Positions 9,479-17,616 of a DNA stretch of 64,000 nt are shown here, piece by piece (the first letter of the stretch is position 1; each line of letters begins with the position of its first letter). The DNA is taken from the NCBI RefSeq assembly GCF_900101815.1, contig NZ_FNAO01000002.1:124001-188000 (forward strand). Direction: 5' to 3'. The DNA comes from Pricia antarctica (GTDB taxonomy: Bacteria > Bacteroidota > Bacteroidia > Flavobacteriales > Flavobacteriaceae). The notes under the pieces were generated by a model. That model had not been told where the DNA came from. It searched no databases and saw only the letters and a list, made by a program, of their open reading frames with translations. A program made the translations under genes and the position numbers.

Positions 9479-10466
9479 ATTTCTCACAGCAGAATCGAAT
9501 TTCATTCCTCAAGGAACGGAATTCAAAATCTAACTCAGCTTTGATTTTCCGGTTGTCAAAAATCTGTCGGTTTTTTAGGGATCGGATATGGCTTTTTGTG
9601 ATGCTTCTACCGCTCTTGAGAAACAGATTCCTTAGGCTATCGAGCCATCGTCCGATTTCCAGTTGCCAAAATTTTAGTTCATTTGTTGGCGATTTTATCC
9701 CCAATTCCTGTGTTATTTCACCGAGTATCTTTTGATAGGTCCAATTTTCGGTGACCGCGATATAGCGTTCGTTTTTGACGGGCGATTGCATCAAGTCGAT
9801 CATCATGGCTACCACGTCAAGCACCGAAATGAATCCTGTTCCACCTGGTGGATAATACCCATATGTTTTGAGGGCGGTCGTAAAAAGCGCTCCACTACCG
9901 CTGTCCCAAAATCCCGGGCCTACGATTACCCCGGGATTGACCATGACTACGGGCAGCCCTTCCTGAGATCCGCGCCAGACCTCCATTTCGGCGGCGTGTT
10001 TGGTGAGTCCGTATACATTGGCTTCTTGGGGCGTCCACGGAGTTTCTTCGTTCGTAGTACTGCCATCGATACTCCTGCCGATTGCCCCAATGGTGCTGGA
10101 ATAACACAATTTTTTTACGTTGTTGGCGATACAGAGGTTTACGATGTTCGCCGTGCCCTCGGTATTTATTTTTTGCAGTTTTTTGAGGTCTTCGGGATTG
10201 AAAGAGATCAGGGCTGCGGCATGGTACACATGGGTGATATTTTTGAAAGCGATTTCGAGAGCTGGAATATCATTGATATCGGCTAGGACCCATGCTATAG
10301 CATCAAAAAGTTCTTTGGCATCCTTTCTATAGTAACCAAAGACTTTTTCTACCCTTTTAAGGTCGCTTCCCTTTCTGTGGATGGCCCTCACCGAATGACC
10401 CGCTTCCACTAATTTTAGCAAAAGATGAGCCCCTAACAAACCTGTACCGCCGGTTACCAATATCAT
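9459..10466 (-). CDS. NAD-dependent epimerase/dehydratase family protein (extended SDR)
   Basis: A 335-residue extended short-chain dehydrogenase. It begins MILVTGGTGLLGAHLLLKLV, the GxxGxxG NAD(P)-binding turn, with ADINDIPALEIAF for the adenine site, CYSSTIGAIG with the catalytic Ser region, and YGLTKHAAEMEVWR, the YxxxK catalytic pair. The family includes dihydroflavonol-reductase-like and sugar-nucleotide enzymes; the substrate cannot be told here. It is monocistronic, convergent with the DUF4296 gene, and has a -7 element almost touching its start codon, which suggests a leaderless transcript. Confidence 0.9.
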   Translation of the reverse strand: MILVTGGTGLLGAHLLLKLVEAGHSVRAIHRKGSDLKRVEKVFGYYRKDAKELFDAIAWVLADINDIPALEIAFKNITHVYHAAALISFNPEDLKKLQKINTEGTANIVNLCIANNVKKLCYSSTIGAIGRSIDGSTTNEETPWTPQEANVYGLTKHAAEMEVWRGSQEGLPVVMVNPGVIVGPGFWDSGSGALFTTALKTYGYYPPGGTGFISVLDVVAMMIDLMQSPVKNERYIAVTENWTYQKILGEITQELGIKSPTNELKFWQLEIGRWLDSLRNLFLKSGRSITKSHIRSLKNRQIFDNRKIKAELDFEFRSLRNEIRFCCEKFREENL

Positions 10467-10470
10467 GTTT

Positions 10471-10478
10471 CAAAGTTA
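10471..10478 (-). promoter_or_regulatory. -7 element abutting the SDR start codon
   Basis: The minus strand reads TAACTTTG (TAnnTTTG). Only four bases separate its last G from the ATG at 10466, so transcription would begin at or next to the start codon. Confidence 0.45.
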
Positions 10479-10732
10479 GGGAATAGGAAAATAGTAAGTA
10501 CGGGGTTAGAGGTAAGAAGTGCAAAATGAACGCGTTCAAACTTTTTGTCCGGAACCGAAAAACTCGGGTTTTGTGCCCTTATAATGCCATTTTTTGTAAG
10601 TATAGTAGAGCTTTGGTTGTTAAAAGTGACGAAATGAGGGTGCAAAATGTGTTTTTTTGTAGGCAAAAAAGCTTAAATGAATTCAATATCAAAGTCTATT
10701 CTCTCTAATCTCGTCTCTCTGTTCTTTTTTCG

Positions 10733-10740
10733 GATATTTG
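10733..10740 (+). promoter_or_regulatory. Near-consensus -7 element for tyrS
   Basis: GATATTTG matches TAnnTTTG except at the first base and lies 26 bp upstream of the tyrS ATG. No clear -33 TTG was found. Confidence 0.3.
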
Positions 10741-10766
10741 CACCCTAATTTAAGAACTTAAGCCAA

Positions 10767-12083
10767 ATGCCTTCAAACTTTGTAGAAGAACTGACATGGA
10801 GGGGTATGCTGCACGACGTCATGCCCGGAACCGAAGAACATCTGTTGGAAGAAATGCGGTCGGCATATGTAGGTATCGACCCGACCGCAGATTCATTACA
10901 TATCGGCCACTTGGTCGGTGTGATGATGCTACGCCATTTTCAATTGGCTGGGCATAAACCCTACGCCCTTATCGGTGGCGCTACGGGTATGATCGGCGAT
11001 CCTTCCGGCAAGTCCGCGGAACGTAATCTTTTGGATGAACCCACACTACGCCACAATCAACAGGCGTTAAAGGAACAATTGTCGCGTTTTCTGGATTTTG
11101 ACAGTACCACCGCCAAGGGTTCCGGCAATGCTGCCAACAACGCCGTTCTGGTCAATAATTACGATTGGATGAAGGACTTTTCGTTCTTGGATTTCATCCG
11201 AGACGTGGGCAAGCATATCACCGTCAACTATATGATGGCAAAGGATTCCGTCAAGAAGCGGCTTACCTCTGAAGCCAAAGAAGGGATGTCGTTCACCGAG
11301 TTCACCTATCAAATGGTGCAGGGCTATGATTTTCTACACCTGTACAGAAACCATAATTGTACCTTGCAAATGGGCGGTAGCGATCAATGGGGAAACATAA
11401 CGACGGGTACTGAAATGATCCGCCGAATCGCTAACGGAAAAGGCTACGCCCTGACCTGCCCCTTGATCACCAAGGCCGACGGCACGAAGTTCGGAAAGAC
11501 CGAAGGCGGCAATATCTGGTTGGATGCCGAACGGACATCCCCCTACCGATTTTATCAATACTGGCTGAATGTTTCCGATGCCGATGCTGAGAAATATATC
11601 AAGATATTTACGTTTCTCACCAAGGAAGAAATCGACAAATTGACCGACGAACACCAAGAAGTGCCCCACCTACGCATCCTGCAAAAAAGACTGGCCGAAG
11701 AAATCACGGTCATGGTGCATTCCCAAGATGATTTGAACAATGCCTTGAAAGCCAGTAACATCCTTTTTGGAAAATCCACATCTGCAGACCTCAAAAAACT
11801 GGATGAAAAGACGTTTCTCGATGTCTTTGACGGAGTGCCGCAGGCTGAAATATCGAGATCCGAACTTGAAAACGGACTTGATATGATCGGTGCCCTGGCC
11901 GATAAGACCGGTTTTTTAGCATCCAACAGCGAGGCACGAAGGGAGCTGAAACAGAATTCTATCTCGGTCAACAAAGAAAAAGTCACCGCGGATTACGTGA
12001 TAACCAGCGCTGACCTGATCAATGATAAATTTGTGCTGCTGCAGCGGGGAAAGAAGAATTATTTTGTTTTAATAGTCCTTTAG
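10767..12083 (+). CDS. tyrS: Tyrosyl-tRNA synthetase
   Basis: A class I aminoacyl-tRNA synthetase of 438 residues that charges tRNA-Tyr. The sequence shows [20 protein letters not shown] with the HIGH motif near residue 45, [14 protein letters not shown], the tyrosine-binding region YDFLHLY and [11 protein letters not shown], and KFGKT, the KMSKS-equivalent loop, near residue 235. The C-terminal S4-like RNA-binding domain is visible as [18 protein letters not shown]. The length is slightly above the 420-430 of the bacterial norm. It is followed by a patch of orphan lipoprotein genes that are unlikely to be functionally linked. Confidence 0.97.
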   Translation: MPSNFVEELTWRGMLHDVMPGTEEHLLEEMRSAYVGIDPTADSLHIGHLVGVMMLRHFQLAGHKPYALIGGATGMIGDPSGKSAERNLLDEPTLRHNQQALKEQLSRFLDFDSTTAKGSGNAANNAVLVNNYDWMKDFSFLDFIRDVGKHITVNYMMAKDSVKKRLTSEAKEGMSFTEFTYQMVQGYDFLHLYRNHNCTLQMGGSDQWGNITTGTEMIRRIANGKGYALTCPLITKADGTKFGKTEGGNIWLDAERTSPYRFYQYWLNVSDADAEKYIKIFTFLTKEEIDKLTDEHQEVPHLRILQKRLAEEITVMVHSQDDLNNALKASNILFGKSTSADLKKLDEKTFLDVFDGVPQAEISRSELENGLDMIGALADKTGFLASNSEARRELKQNSISVNKEKVTADYVITSADLINDKFVLLQRGKKNYFVLIVL

Positions 12084-12132
12084 TACGCAACCTTTTTCAT
12101 TTTCCTCATCTAATAAGGAAAACGAATATATT

Positions 12133-12522
12133 ATGAAAAGTCTGGTTGTTTTGTATATGATTTTTGGTGTTTTAGTTTCCTGTTCAAATGATGACGGTGA
12201 AACGAACGTAACTCTGGATGGTAAATGGGTGCTTATCGATGCTATATGTTTCGCATGTGGAGTCGGACCTGATTTCGATTACAGCGAACACACGCTAACT
12301 TTTGATTCGAAGGAAAATCGCGTAACCGCTGAAAATACTGATGACCTAACATTTTTTAGGAGTTCCGGATCTCATGATTTTTCCTTGAGCAAAAACCAGA
12401 TTACCTTTGATGACAAGAGTTCCTATATCTTTGAAATAAAAGAATCTACCCTTAAATTGATATTTATTGATAATCCCGATTTAATTGATGACGAAACAGT
12501 ATTGACCTATGCTAAAAACTGA
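12133..12522 (+). CDS. Hypothetical lipoprotein, lipocalin-like pattern
   Basis: A 129-residue protein with a lipoprotein signal (MKSLVVLYMIFGVLVSCSND, Cys at residue 17). After a short linker comes LDGKWVLIDAICFACGVGPD and a series of short alternating beta-type segments (HTLTFDSKENRVTAEN, QITFDDKSSYIFEIKESTL). The GxW start and strand pattern resemble lipocalin-like or META-type lipoproteins of Bacteroidota, but I do not recognise a specific family. It lies 49 bp after tyrS. A second protein of similar size and style follows at 12701, with a relic ORF between them. Function unknown. Confidence 0.7.
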   Translation: MKSLVVLYMIFGVLVSCSNDDGETNVTLDGKWVLIDAICFACGVGPDFDYSEHTLTFDSKENRVTAENTDDLTFFRSSGSHDFSLSKNQITFDDKSSYIFEIKESTLKLIFIDNPDLIDDETVLTYAKN

Positions 12523-12532
12523 AAACTGAAAA

Positions 12533-12643
12533 ATGGATAACCTGAAAGAAGCGATTCGTGCAATGGTAGAAGTCGACAATTGTTAAGGTAATACGGCTGC
12601 CGACGGTTATGAGATAATTTTGGAATGGGATAACGAACAATGA
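12533..12643 (+). pseudogene. Relic ORF with an in-frame stop
   Basis: An ATG at 12533 opens 17 codons (MDNLKEAIRAMVEVDNC), then TAA at 12584-12586, and the same frame continues GNTAADGYEIILEWDNEQ to a TGA at 12641-12643. The part after the stop reads like real protein sequence. This could be the remains of a small gene broken by a point mutation, or chance. I do not recognise a family. Confidence 0.25.
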
Positions 12644-12700
12644 AAAATTGAACAGATGATTTATCTATGGGTTTCTTAAACAGTGGTACAATAAAATTCT

Positions 12701-13066
12701 ATGGGGAAATATATTTTTATAGGAGTAATAGCAGGGCTAATTATGTCTTGCGAGCGGACAGAATGTTGTGTCAATCCCAACCTTGAACTGCAGGGGCGGT
12801 TTACCCATGAGCTTCCAAATTGCGATAACGGTGATAACCCAGAAATCAATTGCATCGAGTGGTTGGAGTTTATAAATGAGAATGAAGTCGATATTTCATA
12901 TGGTGGAATCGATGTAGTTCGCAGGTTTGATTACGTCATTAAGGATAGTAACGTCCTCTATTTGGAAGGGCCTCCCACATCAAGTTTTAAGGGGCGATTC
13001 AAAATAATGGACTTGAAAACGCTCGTACGGTTAGATGCCGAAGATATTTGGAAGAAAGCAGAGTAA
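12701..13066 (+). CDS. Hypothetical lipoprotein
   Basis: A 121-residue protein starting MGKYIFIGVIAGLIMSCERT, a lipoprotein signal with lipobox Cys at residue 17. The mature part is Cys-rich near its N-terminus (CERTECCVNP, then ELPNCDNGDNPEINCIEW), which would allow disulfides after export, followed by beta-type segments such as YVIKDSNVLYLEG and FKGRFKIMDLKTLVRL. No family was recognised. Size, lipobox and strand pattern resemble the protein at 12133, so the two may be distant paralogues, but this is only an impression. Probably an envelope protein of unknown role. Confidence 0.65.
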   Translation: MGKYIFIGVIAGLIMSCERTECCVNPNLELQGRFTHELPNCDNGDNPEINCIEWLEFINENEVDISYGGIDVVRRFDYVIKDSNVLYLEGPPTSSFKGRFKIMDLKTLVRLDAEDIWKKAE

Positions 13067-13150
13067 GGGATTTCTTTTCCCTTATAGCTTCAAAATATAT
13101 CAGGTTTAAAAGCGTTAGTGAACTACATCATAACTCCAAAACCTTCACTA

Positions 13151-13678
13151 ATGCGTAATATTTTCCTGTTTTTAACCCTCCTTTTTACCATAAGCAGCTG
13201 TGACAAAGTCGATGAGCTTACCAAGTTCGATTTAGAATACAATAGCAAGGTTGTCGTTCCCGGGGCGACAGGTATCAATTTGCCTTTTAATATGTTAACG
13301 CCCGACATGGAGACGAACTCCGAGTCCCAGTTCGAGGTAAACGATACTAGAAAAGACCTGATTGAAGAAATTAGACTGACCAAACTGCAAATGGTCATAA
13401 CCGCTCCAACCAATGCGGACTTCAGTTTCCTTAAAACCATCGAAGTCTTTATCTCGGCTGAAGGACTTGATGAAATCAAGATTGCCGAAAAGGATGTTGA
13501 TGAAAATGCGGGAAGTACCTTGGATGTCGATGTTTTGGATATCGATTTGAAGGAATACATTAAAAAAGACGAATTCAATCTACGCTTGAACACGGTAACG
13601 GACGAAGTTATCAACGAAGATCATGAAATCGACGTAAACTCAACCTTTTTTGTTGATGCGAAAATATTCGGGATATAG
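13151..13678 (+). CDS. Hypothetical lipoprotein
   Basis: A 175-residue protein. I start it at the ATG at 13151 because this gives a clean lipoprotein signal (MRNIFLFLTLLFTISSCDKV, Cys at residue 17); an upstream in-frame GTG at 13118 would put eleven polar residues before it. The mature part is acidic and predicted to be beta-rich: KFDLEYNSKVVVPGATGINL, IRLTKLQMVITAPTNADFSF and LKTIEVFISAEGLDEIKIAE. I recognise no named domain. It is the third exported protein in this patch and is convergent with another lipoprotein gene at 13696, with 17 bp between the stops. Confidence 0.75.
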   Translation: MRNIFLFLTLLFTISSCDKVDELTKFDLEYNSKVVVPGATGINLPFNMLTPDMETNSESQFEVNDTRKDLIEEIRLTKLQMVITAPTNADFSFLKTIEVFISAEGLDEIKIAEKDVDENAGSTLDVDVLDIDLKEYIKKDEFNLRLNTVTDEVINEDHEIDVNSTFFVDAKIFGI

Positions 13679-13695
13679 TACTTGTGGTTAAGATG

Positions 13696-14346
13696 TCATT
13701 CATCACCTAACTCCGTAATCTTCTTTTCATATAATTTCTTGCTTTCTACGACAGCGACGTTCAACTCTTGCATGATACCGTCGACACGGCCCTCGATGCC
13801 TTTCATCTGGTCGTTGATATTATCGAATGAGTTTAGTGCAGCCGCTACTTCAAGAGCTTTGACGACCTCAACGGCATCGCCGTGTAATAGCCTTAATTTA
13901 TCGATGGCCTTCGAGGTGTTGGCCAAAATGCCATTGTATTTAGAGCGAGCCTTTTCGATGGCATTTGATAAGGTTTTTTTGGCTGTCTTATCACTCAGGC
14001 TATTGGTCTGGGTCTCCATGGCCGTGAAAAGGTTGGCGGCTTTTTCTTTGAGATCTTTATATTCGTCGTTGAGGTTTTCGACACGCCTGTTTACTTTTTC
14101 CCAATCGCCGTAGACCTTGGCGAATTCTTTATCCTCGTTCTTGGTTTCCTCGAGCGCGCTTTTGAGGGCATTGAGAGATTCTAGACCTTTATTAACGTTT
14201 TTATTGGCGTTCTCTTTCTTGTTTTCGAATGCGCTGACCTGTGATTTGAACTTATCTTTTAGGCGAATGAGGTCTTCGGGACTCTTGTCCTTCCAACAGG
14301 AGATGAATAAAAGGGAGATTAAGGAGATGCAGAAAACTTTTTTCAT
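13696..14346 (-). CDS. Hypothetical coiled-coil lipoprotein
   Basis: A 216-residue protein with a lipoprotein signal (MKKVFCISLISLLFISCWKD, Cys at residue 17). The rest is almost entirely charged, heptad-like helix, for example LKDKFKSQVSAFENKKENAN, KVNRRVENLNDEYKDLKEKA and INDQMKGIEGRVDGIMQELN, so an elongated periplasmic coiled coil is likely. No enzymatic motif was seen. A TACTTTTG -7 element lies 20 bp upstream of the ATG. Neighbours are a convergent orphan lipoprotein and, further upstream, a phosphoesterase. The function is unknown. Confidence 0.72.
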   Translation of the reverse strand: MKKVFCISLISLLFISCWKDKSPEDLIRLKDKFKSQVSAFENKKENANKNVNKGLESLNALKSALEETKNEDKEFAKVYGDWEKVNRRVENLNDEYKDLKEKAANLFTAMETQTNSLSDKTAKKTLSNAIEKARSKYNGILANTSKAIDKLRLLHGDAVEVVKALEVAAALNSFDNINDQMKGIEGRVDGIMQELNVAVVESKKLYEKKITELGDE

Positions 14347-14365
14347 TTGGAATCTTTTTTGAAGG

Positions 14366-14373
14366 CAAAAGTA
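14366..14373 (-). promoter_or_regulatory. -7 element for the coiled-coil lipoprotein gene
   Basis: The minus strand reads TACTTTTG, exact to TAnnTTTG, 20 bp upstream of the ATG at 14346. No -33 TTG was confirmed. Confidence 0.4.
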
Positions 14374-14423
14374 ATGAATTTTTGCGCTGAACGCGGAACG
14401 GCAGCGACATTAGAATAAAGCGT

Positions 14424-14590
14424 GTCGATTGCAATATATGCTGAGCGGCCGTCTTAACGAAAATAGCTGGCGGCCGAAATGTTCGGCGTAGCAAATGTGG
14501 AATTTGACACTTGAATGCGATTTATGTTGAGCGCCTGAAAGGAACGAATAGGCAGCCAAAGTGCTCGGCACGCCAAATGGTAGGATCTAA
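14424..14590. repeat. Two imperfect tandem copies of an ~80-bp repeat
   Basis: Copy one (about 14424-14507) and copy two (about 14510-14590) align along their length: TATGCTGAGCGGCC against TATGTTGAGCGCC, then GGCGGCCGAAATGTTCGGC against GGCAGCCAAAGTGCTCGGC, then GCAAATG against CCAAATG. The GCTGAGCG and CTCGGC words resemble short dispersed GC-rich repeats of flavobacterial genomes. The pair is in the gap between two minus-strand genes. Confidence 0.55.
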
Positions 14591-14593
14591 ATT

Positions 14594-15493
14594 TCAATTT
14601 GCCTTCCGATAGTCTATCAATTTCTGCGGGCCTTCCAACAAAACGCGGACTACCCTCAGCGTGCCGTCTTCTGTGGTGGCAATTTGCCACTTGATCAACG
14701 AGATTTTTCCTTCTTCGATTTCTATACCGGTTATGCTTCGGGGATGCACGCAACTTCCATCGTTAAAAAAAGGAATATCGCCGGGTTCGGGAAAACGAGG
14801 ACGGTGCGTATGGCCGGTGACCGTAATCTGTTCGTCGTTTTGTAGTATCCATTTCTTGATTCGTCTCTCTATTTTAATCAATTCCGTGTAGTTCTTGGCG
14901 GGGCTCGTAGGATCGTGTATGCCCCAAACTTGAAGAGGTTTCCAGAGTATCTGCACCAAAAAACGGCTCCAGCGCCAAAAGGTATAGTTCCACCAATCAC
15001 CTTGATGGCCATGGGTCAGAAAGATCTCTTGTTGTGTTTGTTCGTGTTTTAGTACGACGGCCTCGTTGTAGGTAATCCCCTCGAAAAGCTCTTTAGATTC
15101 GCCGTCGATAGGTTCAAAATAACTGCTAAGATGTGCCTTTACATAGTCAGGATCTTTGTAAACCATATCATGGTTGCCCCAGATCATATGTAACCGCTTT
15201 TCGAGGTGGAATTTGCGAAGCAGCCCATAGACATTTTTGTGCGCCTCGAAGATGGATTCAAAATGGATGTTCTCCCAAAGCTCGTCGCCATCACCTATTT
15301 CGCAGTATTGAAATTCGTTTTTATAATAAAAGGTCAGGGCGTGGTGATAGATATTGCGGTTGTTGGCAAAATCGTCTGCAAAACTGTTGTCACCTCTGTG
15401 GCAGTCACTGAAAAGGATGAATTTCGAGTTATCGTCAAAGGATATCCTTTTGGCATTCTTAAAGGCACGTGATAATCGGGAGTTCGAAGACAT
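14594..15493 (-). CDS. Calcineurin-like metallophosphoesterase
   Basis: A cytosolic protein of 299 residues with the complete metallophosphoesterase motif set: LFSDCHRGDN (DxH), GDGDELWEN (GD), WGNHDMVY (GNHD), LTHGHQGDWWN and VTGHTHRPRFP (GHxH). The order and spacing are those of a two-metal phosphoesterase. The family includes UDP-2,3-diacylglucosamine hydrolases (LpxH), but this protein is longer and the substrate is unknown. I use the ATG at 15493; an upstream in-frame TTG at 15538 would add fifteen residues with no good initiation context. Downstream lies a pair of imperfect tandem repeats. Confidence 0.88.
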   Translation of the reverse strand: MSSNSRLSRAFKNAKRISFDDNSKFILFSDCHRGDNSFADDFANNRNIYHHALTFYYKNEFQYCEIGDGDELWENIHFESIFEAHKNVYGLLRKFHLEKRLHMIWGNHDMVYKDPDYVKAHLSSYFEPIDGESKELFEGITYNEAVVLKHEQTQQEIFLTHGHQGDWWNYTFWRWSRFLVQILWKPLQVWGIHDPTSPAKNYTELIKIERRIKKWILQNDEQITVTGHTHRPRFPEPGDIPFFNDGSCVHPRSITGIEIEEGKISLIKWQIATTEDGTLRVVRVLLEGPQKLIDYRKAN

Positions 15494-15793
15494 TTTTTGA
15501 AAAAGGTTTTCAGGAGTGCTAAGGTACTGAAAGTTCAAACATCTGTCATACCTCCTACGGCGGTGCGTTTTTCTTTAAAGGTGCGGATTTTTTAACGGCA
15601 ATGGGGGCGCTTTTTAATAGTGAAGACGGGTTGCGATTTTCATTTGAACTCGGGTTTGGGTTTTGATTTGACCTACACGTATCGCTCGTGCCTCGCTCAA
15701 ACCTTGCCGGTCAATTTCATACTGCAATCGGATTAAACATCTCCAAGTTTACTACTTTAATTTATCGGGGTGGAGCTTGCGGCGCCTGATTTG
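15494..15793. other. Intergenic region without a recognised gene
   Basis: About 300 bp between the phosphoesterase start and the haloperoxidase-like gene's stop codon. A near-consensus -7 (TACCTTAG on the minus strand, about 15519-15526) may serve the phosphoesterase. I saw no ORF with coding character, RNA gene or clear terminator. Confidence 0.4.
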
Positions 15794-17164
15794 TTACAGC
15801 GTATTTTTTTTGTTGTTGGCGGCTACGGAGCGGTCGGTCTCCATCTTTAAATTATCGACTACAAATTTCCCCAGTTTACGACCCTGAGTTAAGCCTACCT
15901 CTATGGCCATACGATAGTGAATGCCCCCGTACATTCTACTGATGGCCGCTTCCGCTGAAGCATCATTAAATGATTTGTAGCTGCGTACAGGCAGGCCAAA
16001 AGCGGTCTCGGTATCGTCATCAAAAGCAAAATTGTCGCCGAAAATGCTGGTAAGTGCAATAGCGGCCGCCCCGGAGACTACTGAATGTCCACTGGTATAT
16101 TCGGGGAAGGGCGGGGTCTGCAGCACCGGCTTCCAATTATCGTCCCAGTGCTGGTTGATAAGGGTTTCGGGCCGGATCAGGTTACTGCGATATTTTTCCG
16201 CCCAACAGCTGATAAAGCCATCGGCGATGGCCATAGAAGTCTTCGTATAGGCGTATACCGTTCTATCGAAGTCGCTTTTGCTCTTTCTTGAGGCGATTTT
16301 GGTAATTCCGATCCAATGGCCGCCTGGGGTAATTTTTTTGGTGGCAAACATCAAATGGCCGCGGGTTACTGAAACGTAGGGGTTACAGTCCCAAAATTTG
16401 GCAATTTGTATGCCTTCGGATTCGTCTCCTTTTTCGGTAATTTCATTGCCTACATCATAAACTTCTTTCAGCTCTTTATAAAAATCGGAGCCTTCTTCCA
16501 GTGAAAATTCGGCCGGGGGCGCTGGTTTGAACTGCTGGGCGGAGTCGATCACAAAGGTTCGGATTTTGTCCCAATGAGGTTCCAGTCCATCCATATAGGC
16601 CGGTGGAGTCGGCTGCCAGCGTGCGGCATTATCAGCGTCTACCGTAAATTTCGGCATGGTACGAGTTTGCGGATAATTGTCTTTATTCATCCATTCGCCG
16701 ATATGGTCCGCCACTTTGAGACCAAAGTCCCTAGAGTCTTTGAACATTTCCGGGTTTTTGGATTCCCAGTCCGCATACAAGCTGTCGCGATAGATTTCCA
16801 TTGTTTCTTCGGAGAAAATCAAACGTTTGCTAAGTTCCATATGCGCCACAAGTGCCGCCATTTCGTAATTAAAGGGTTTAGAAAGGTCGGGCTTGGGAAT
16901 GGCGGTCAAGCCATGTACTTGACCCACTAAAGATTGGTATTCGTCGTTGTTCTGGGCCACAATTTCATAAGCGGCAATATTGGGATAGGCGTATATTCGA
17001 CTGGCCACCGGCGGCGAAAAAATATCGTGGATCATGATTTCAGTGACCTTATCGATAGAACCGTGCAATTCTTCTGGGGAAATCGTAATCGGCTCGGTTT
17101 TCTGTTCTTTGCTACAAGAGGCCAATGCAGCCGTAATGGCGATTAAAATAAATAACTTTTTCAT
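15794..17164 (-). CDS. Vanadium-dependent haloperoxidase / PAP2-family lipoprotein
   Basis: A 456-residue exported protein starting MKKLFILIAITAALASCSKE, with the lipobox Cys at residue 17. The C-terminal half has every active-site motif of the vanadate-haloperoxidase/acid-phosphatase superfamily: EKYRSNLIRP (Lys and Arg), EYTSGHSVVSG (SGH) and SRMYGGIHYRMA (Arg and His). It may oxidise halides with hydrogen peroxide if vanadate is bound, or act as a phosphatase; the sequence does not decide. It would be anchored in the envelope. It is divergent from a sodium/solute symporter gene, separated by about 450 bp. Confidence 0.86.
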   Translation of the reverse strand: MKKLFILIAITAALASCSKEQKTEPITISPEELHGSIDKVTEIMIHDIFSPPVASRIYAYPNIAAYEIVAQNNDEYQSLVGQVHGLTAIPKPDLSKPFNYEMAALVAHMELSKRLIFSEETMEIYRDSLYADWESKNPEMFKDSRDFGLKVADHIGEWMNKDNYPQTRTMPKFTVDADNAARWQPTPPAYMDGLEPHWDKIRTFVIDSAQQFKPAPPAEFSLEEGSDFYKELKEVYDVGNEITEKGDESEGIQIAKFWDCNPYVSVTRGHLMFATKKITPGGHWIGITKIASRKSKSDFDRTVYAYTKTSMAIADGFISCWAEKYRSNLIRPETLINQHWDDNWKPVLQTPPFPEYTSGHSVVSGAAAIALTSIFGDNFAFDDDTETAFGLPVRSYKSFNDASAEAAISRMYGGIHYRMAIEVGLTQGRKLGKFVVDNLKMETDRSVAANNKKNTL

Positions 17165-17616
17165 CGGTACTCTATTTTTCTGTTTGCGCCGTCGTGCCTC
17201 TATTTTTGATCGGGATAATGATTTTAAGGGCTACTTAGCTATCAGTTGGCTAACGGATTTAGGTTGTGTATTGCGCCTGCTTATTAAGAAAATGCAGGGT
17301 GCAAGTTACAATTTATTTAGGCATTTTCAATAGATTCTCCGCTCGTTTTGGCGTGTTAACATACCATAAACAAAGAGCGATCAGTCATTTAGTGCGTAGA
17401 CCTCGTTGCTGACATAGATTTGCAATAATTCACCCCAATTCATCAAATGCATAAATCTTGCGCAAATTTACCCCAAGCAAGGTATCCATCCTAATCCAAT
17501 GGAAGGATAATTCGGGCGGTGTCGCCCAATTCAGCAAAATCATTTCGATTTTATACCAAAATCCATATGCAACCCCTATATTTATCCATCTTAATCACAT
17601 CAAACCAATACGACCC
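17165..17616. other. Divergent intergenic region, 452 bp
   Basis: This separates the haloperoxidase-like gene from the symporter gene. A plus-strand TAGATTTG (17415-17422) matches TAnnTTTG but lies about 195 bp from the symporter start. Open frames here have weak start codons and no recognisable domain. I saw no structured RNA. Confidence 0.4.

Larger units (their letters stand above)
10467..10766. other. Divergent intergenic region between the SDR gene and tyrS
   Basis: About 300 bp, AT-rich. It holds a -7 element at each end (10471-10478 minus; 10733-10740 plus). A 60-codon frame at 10526-10708 has no recognisable domain or supporting start context, and I treat it as chance. I saw no RNA gene or terminator. 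Confidence 0.5.

Noticed and set aside
9732-10286. 184-codon plus-strand frame opposite the SDR gene
   Set aside because: Its product has no recognisable domain and no signal, while the minus strand encodes a complete SDR with GxxGxxG and YxxxK. It is an antisense shadow.
17034-17333. 100-codon plus-strand frame running from the haloperoxidase-like gene into the intergenic region
   Set aside because: Mostly antisense to a real gene, low-complexity and without domain similarity.
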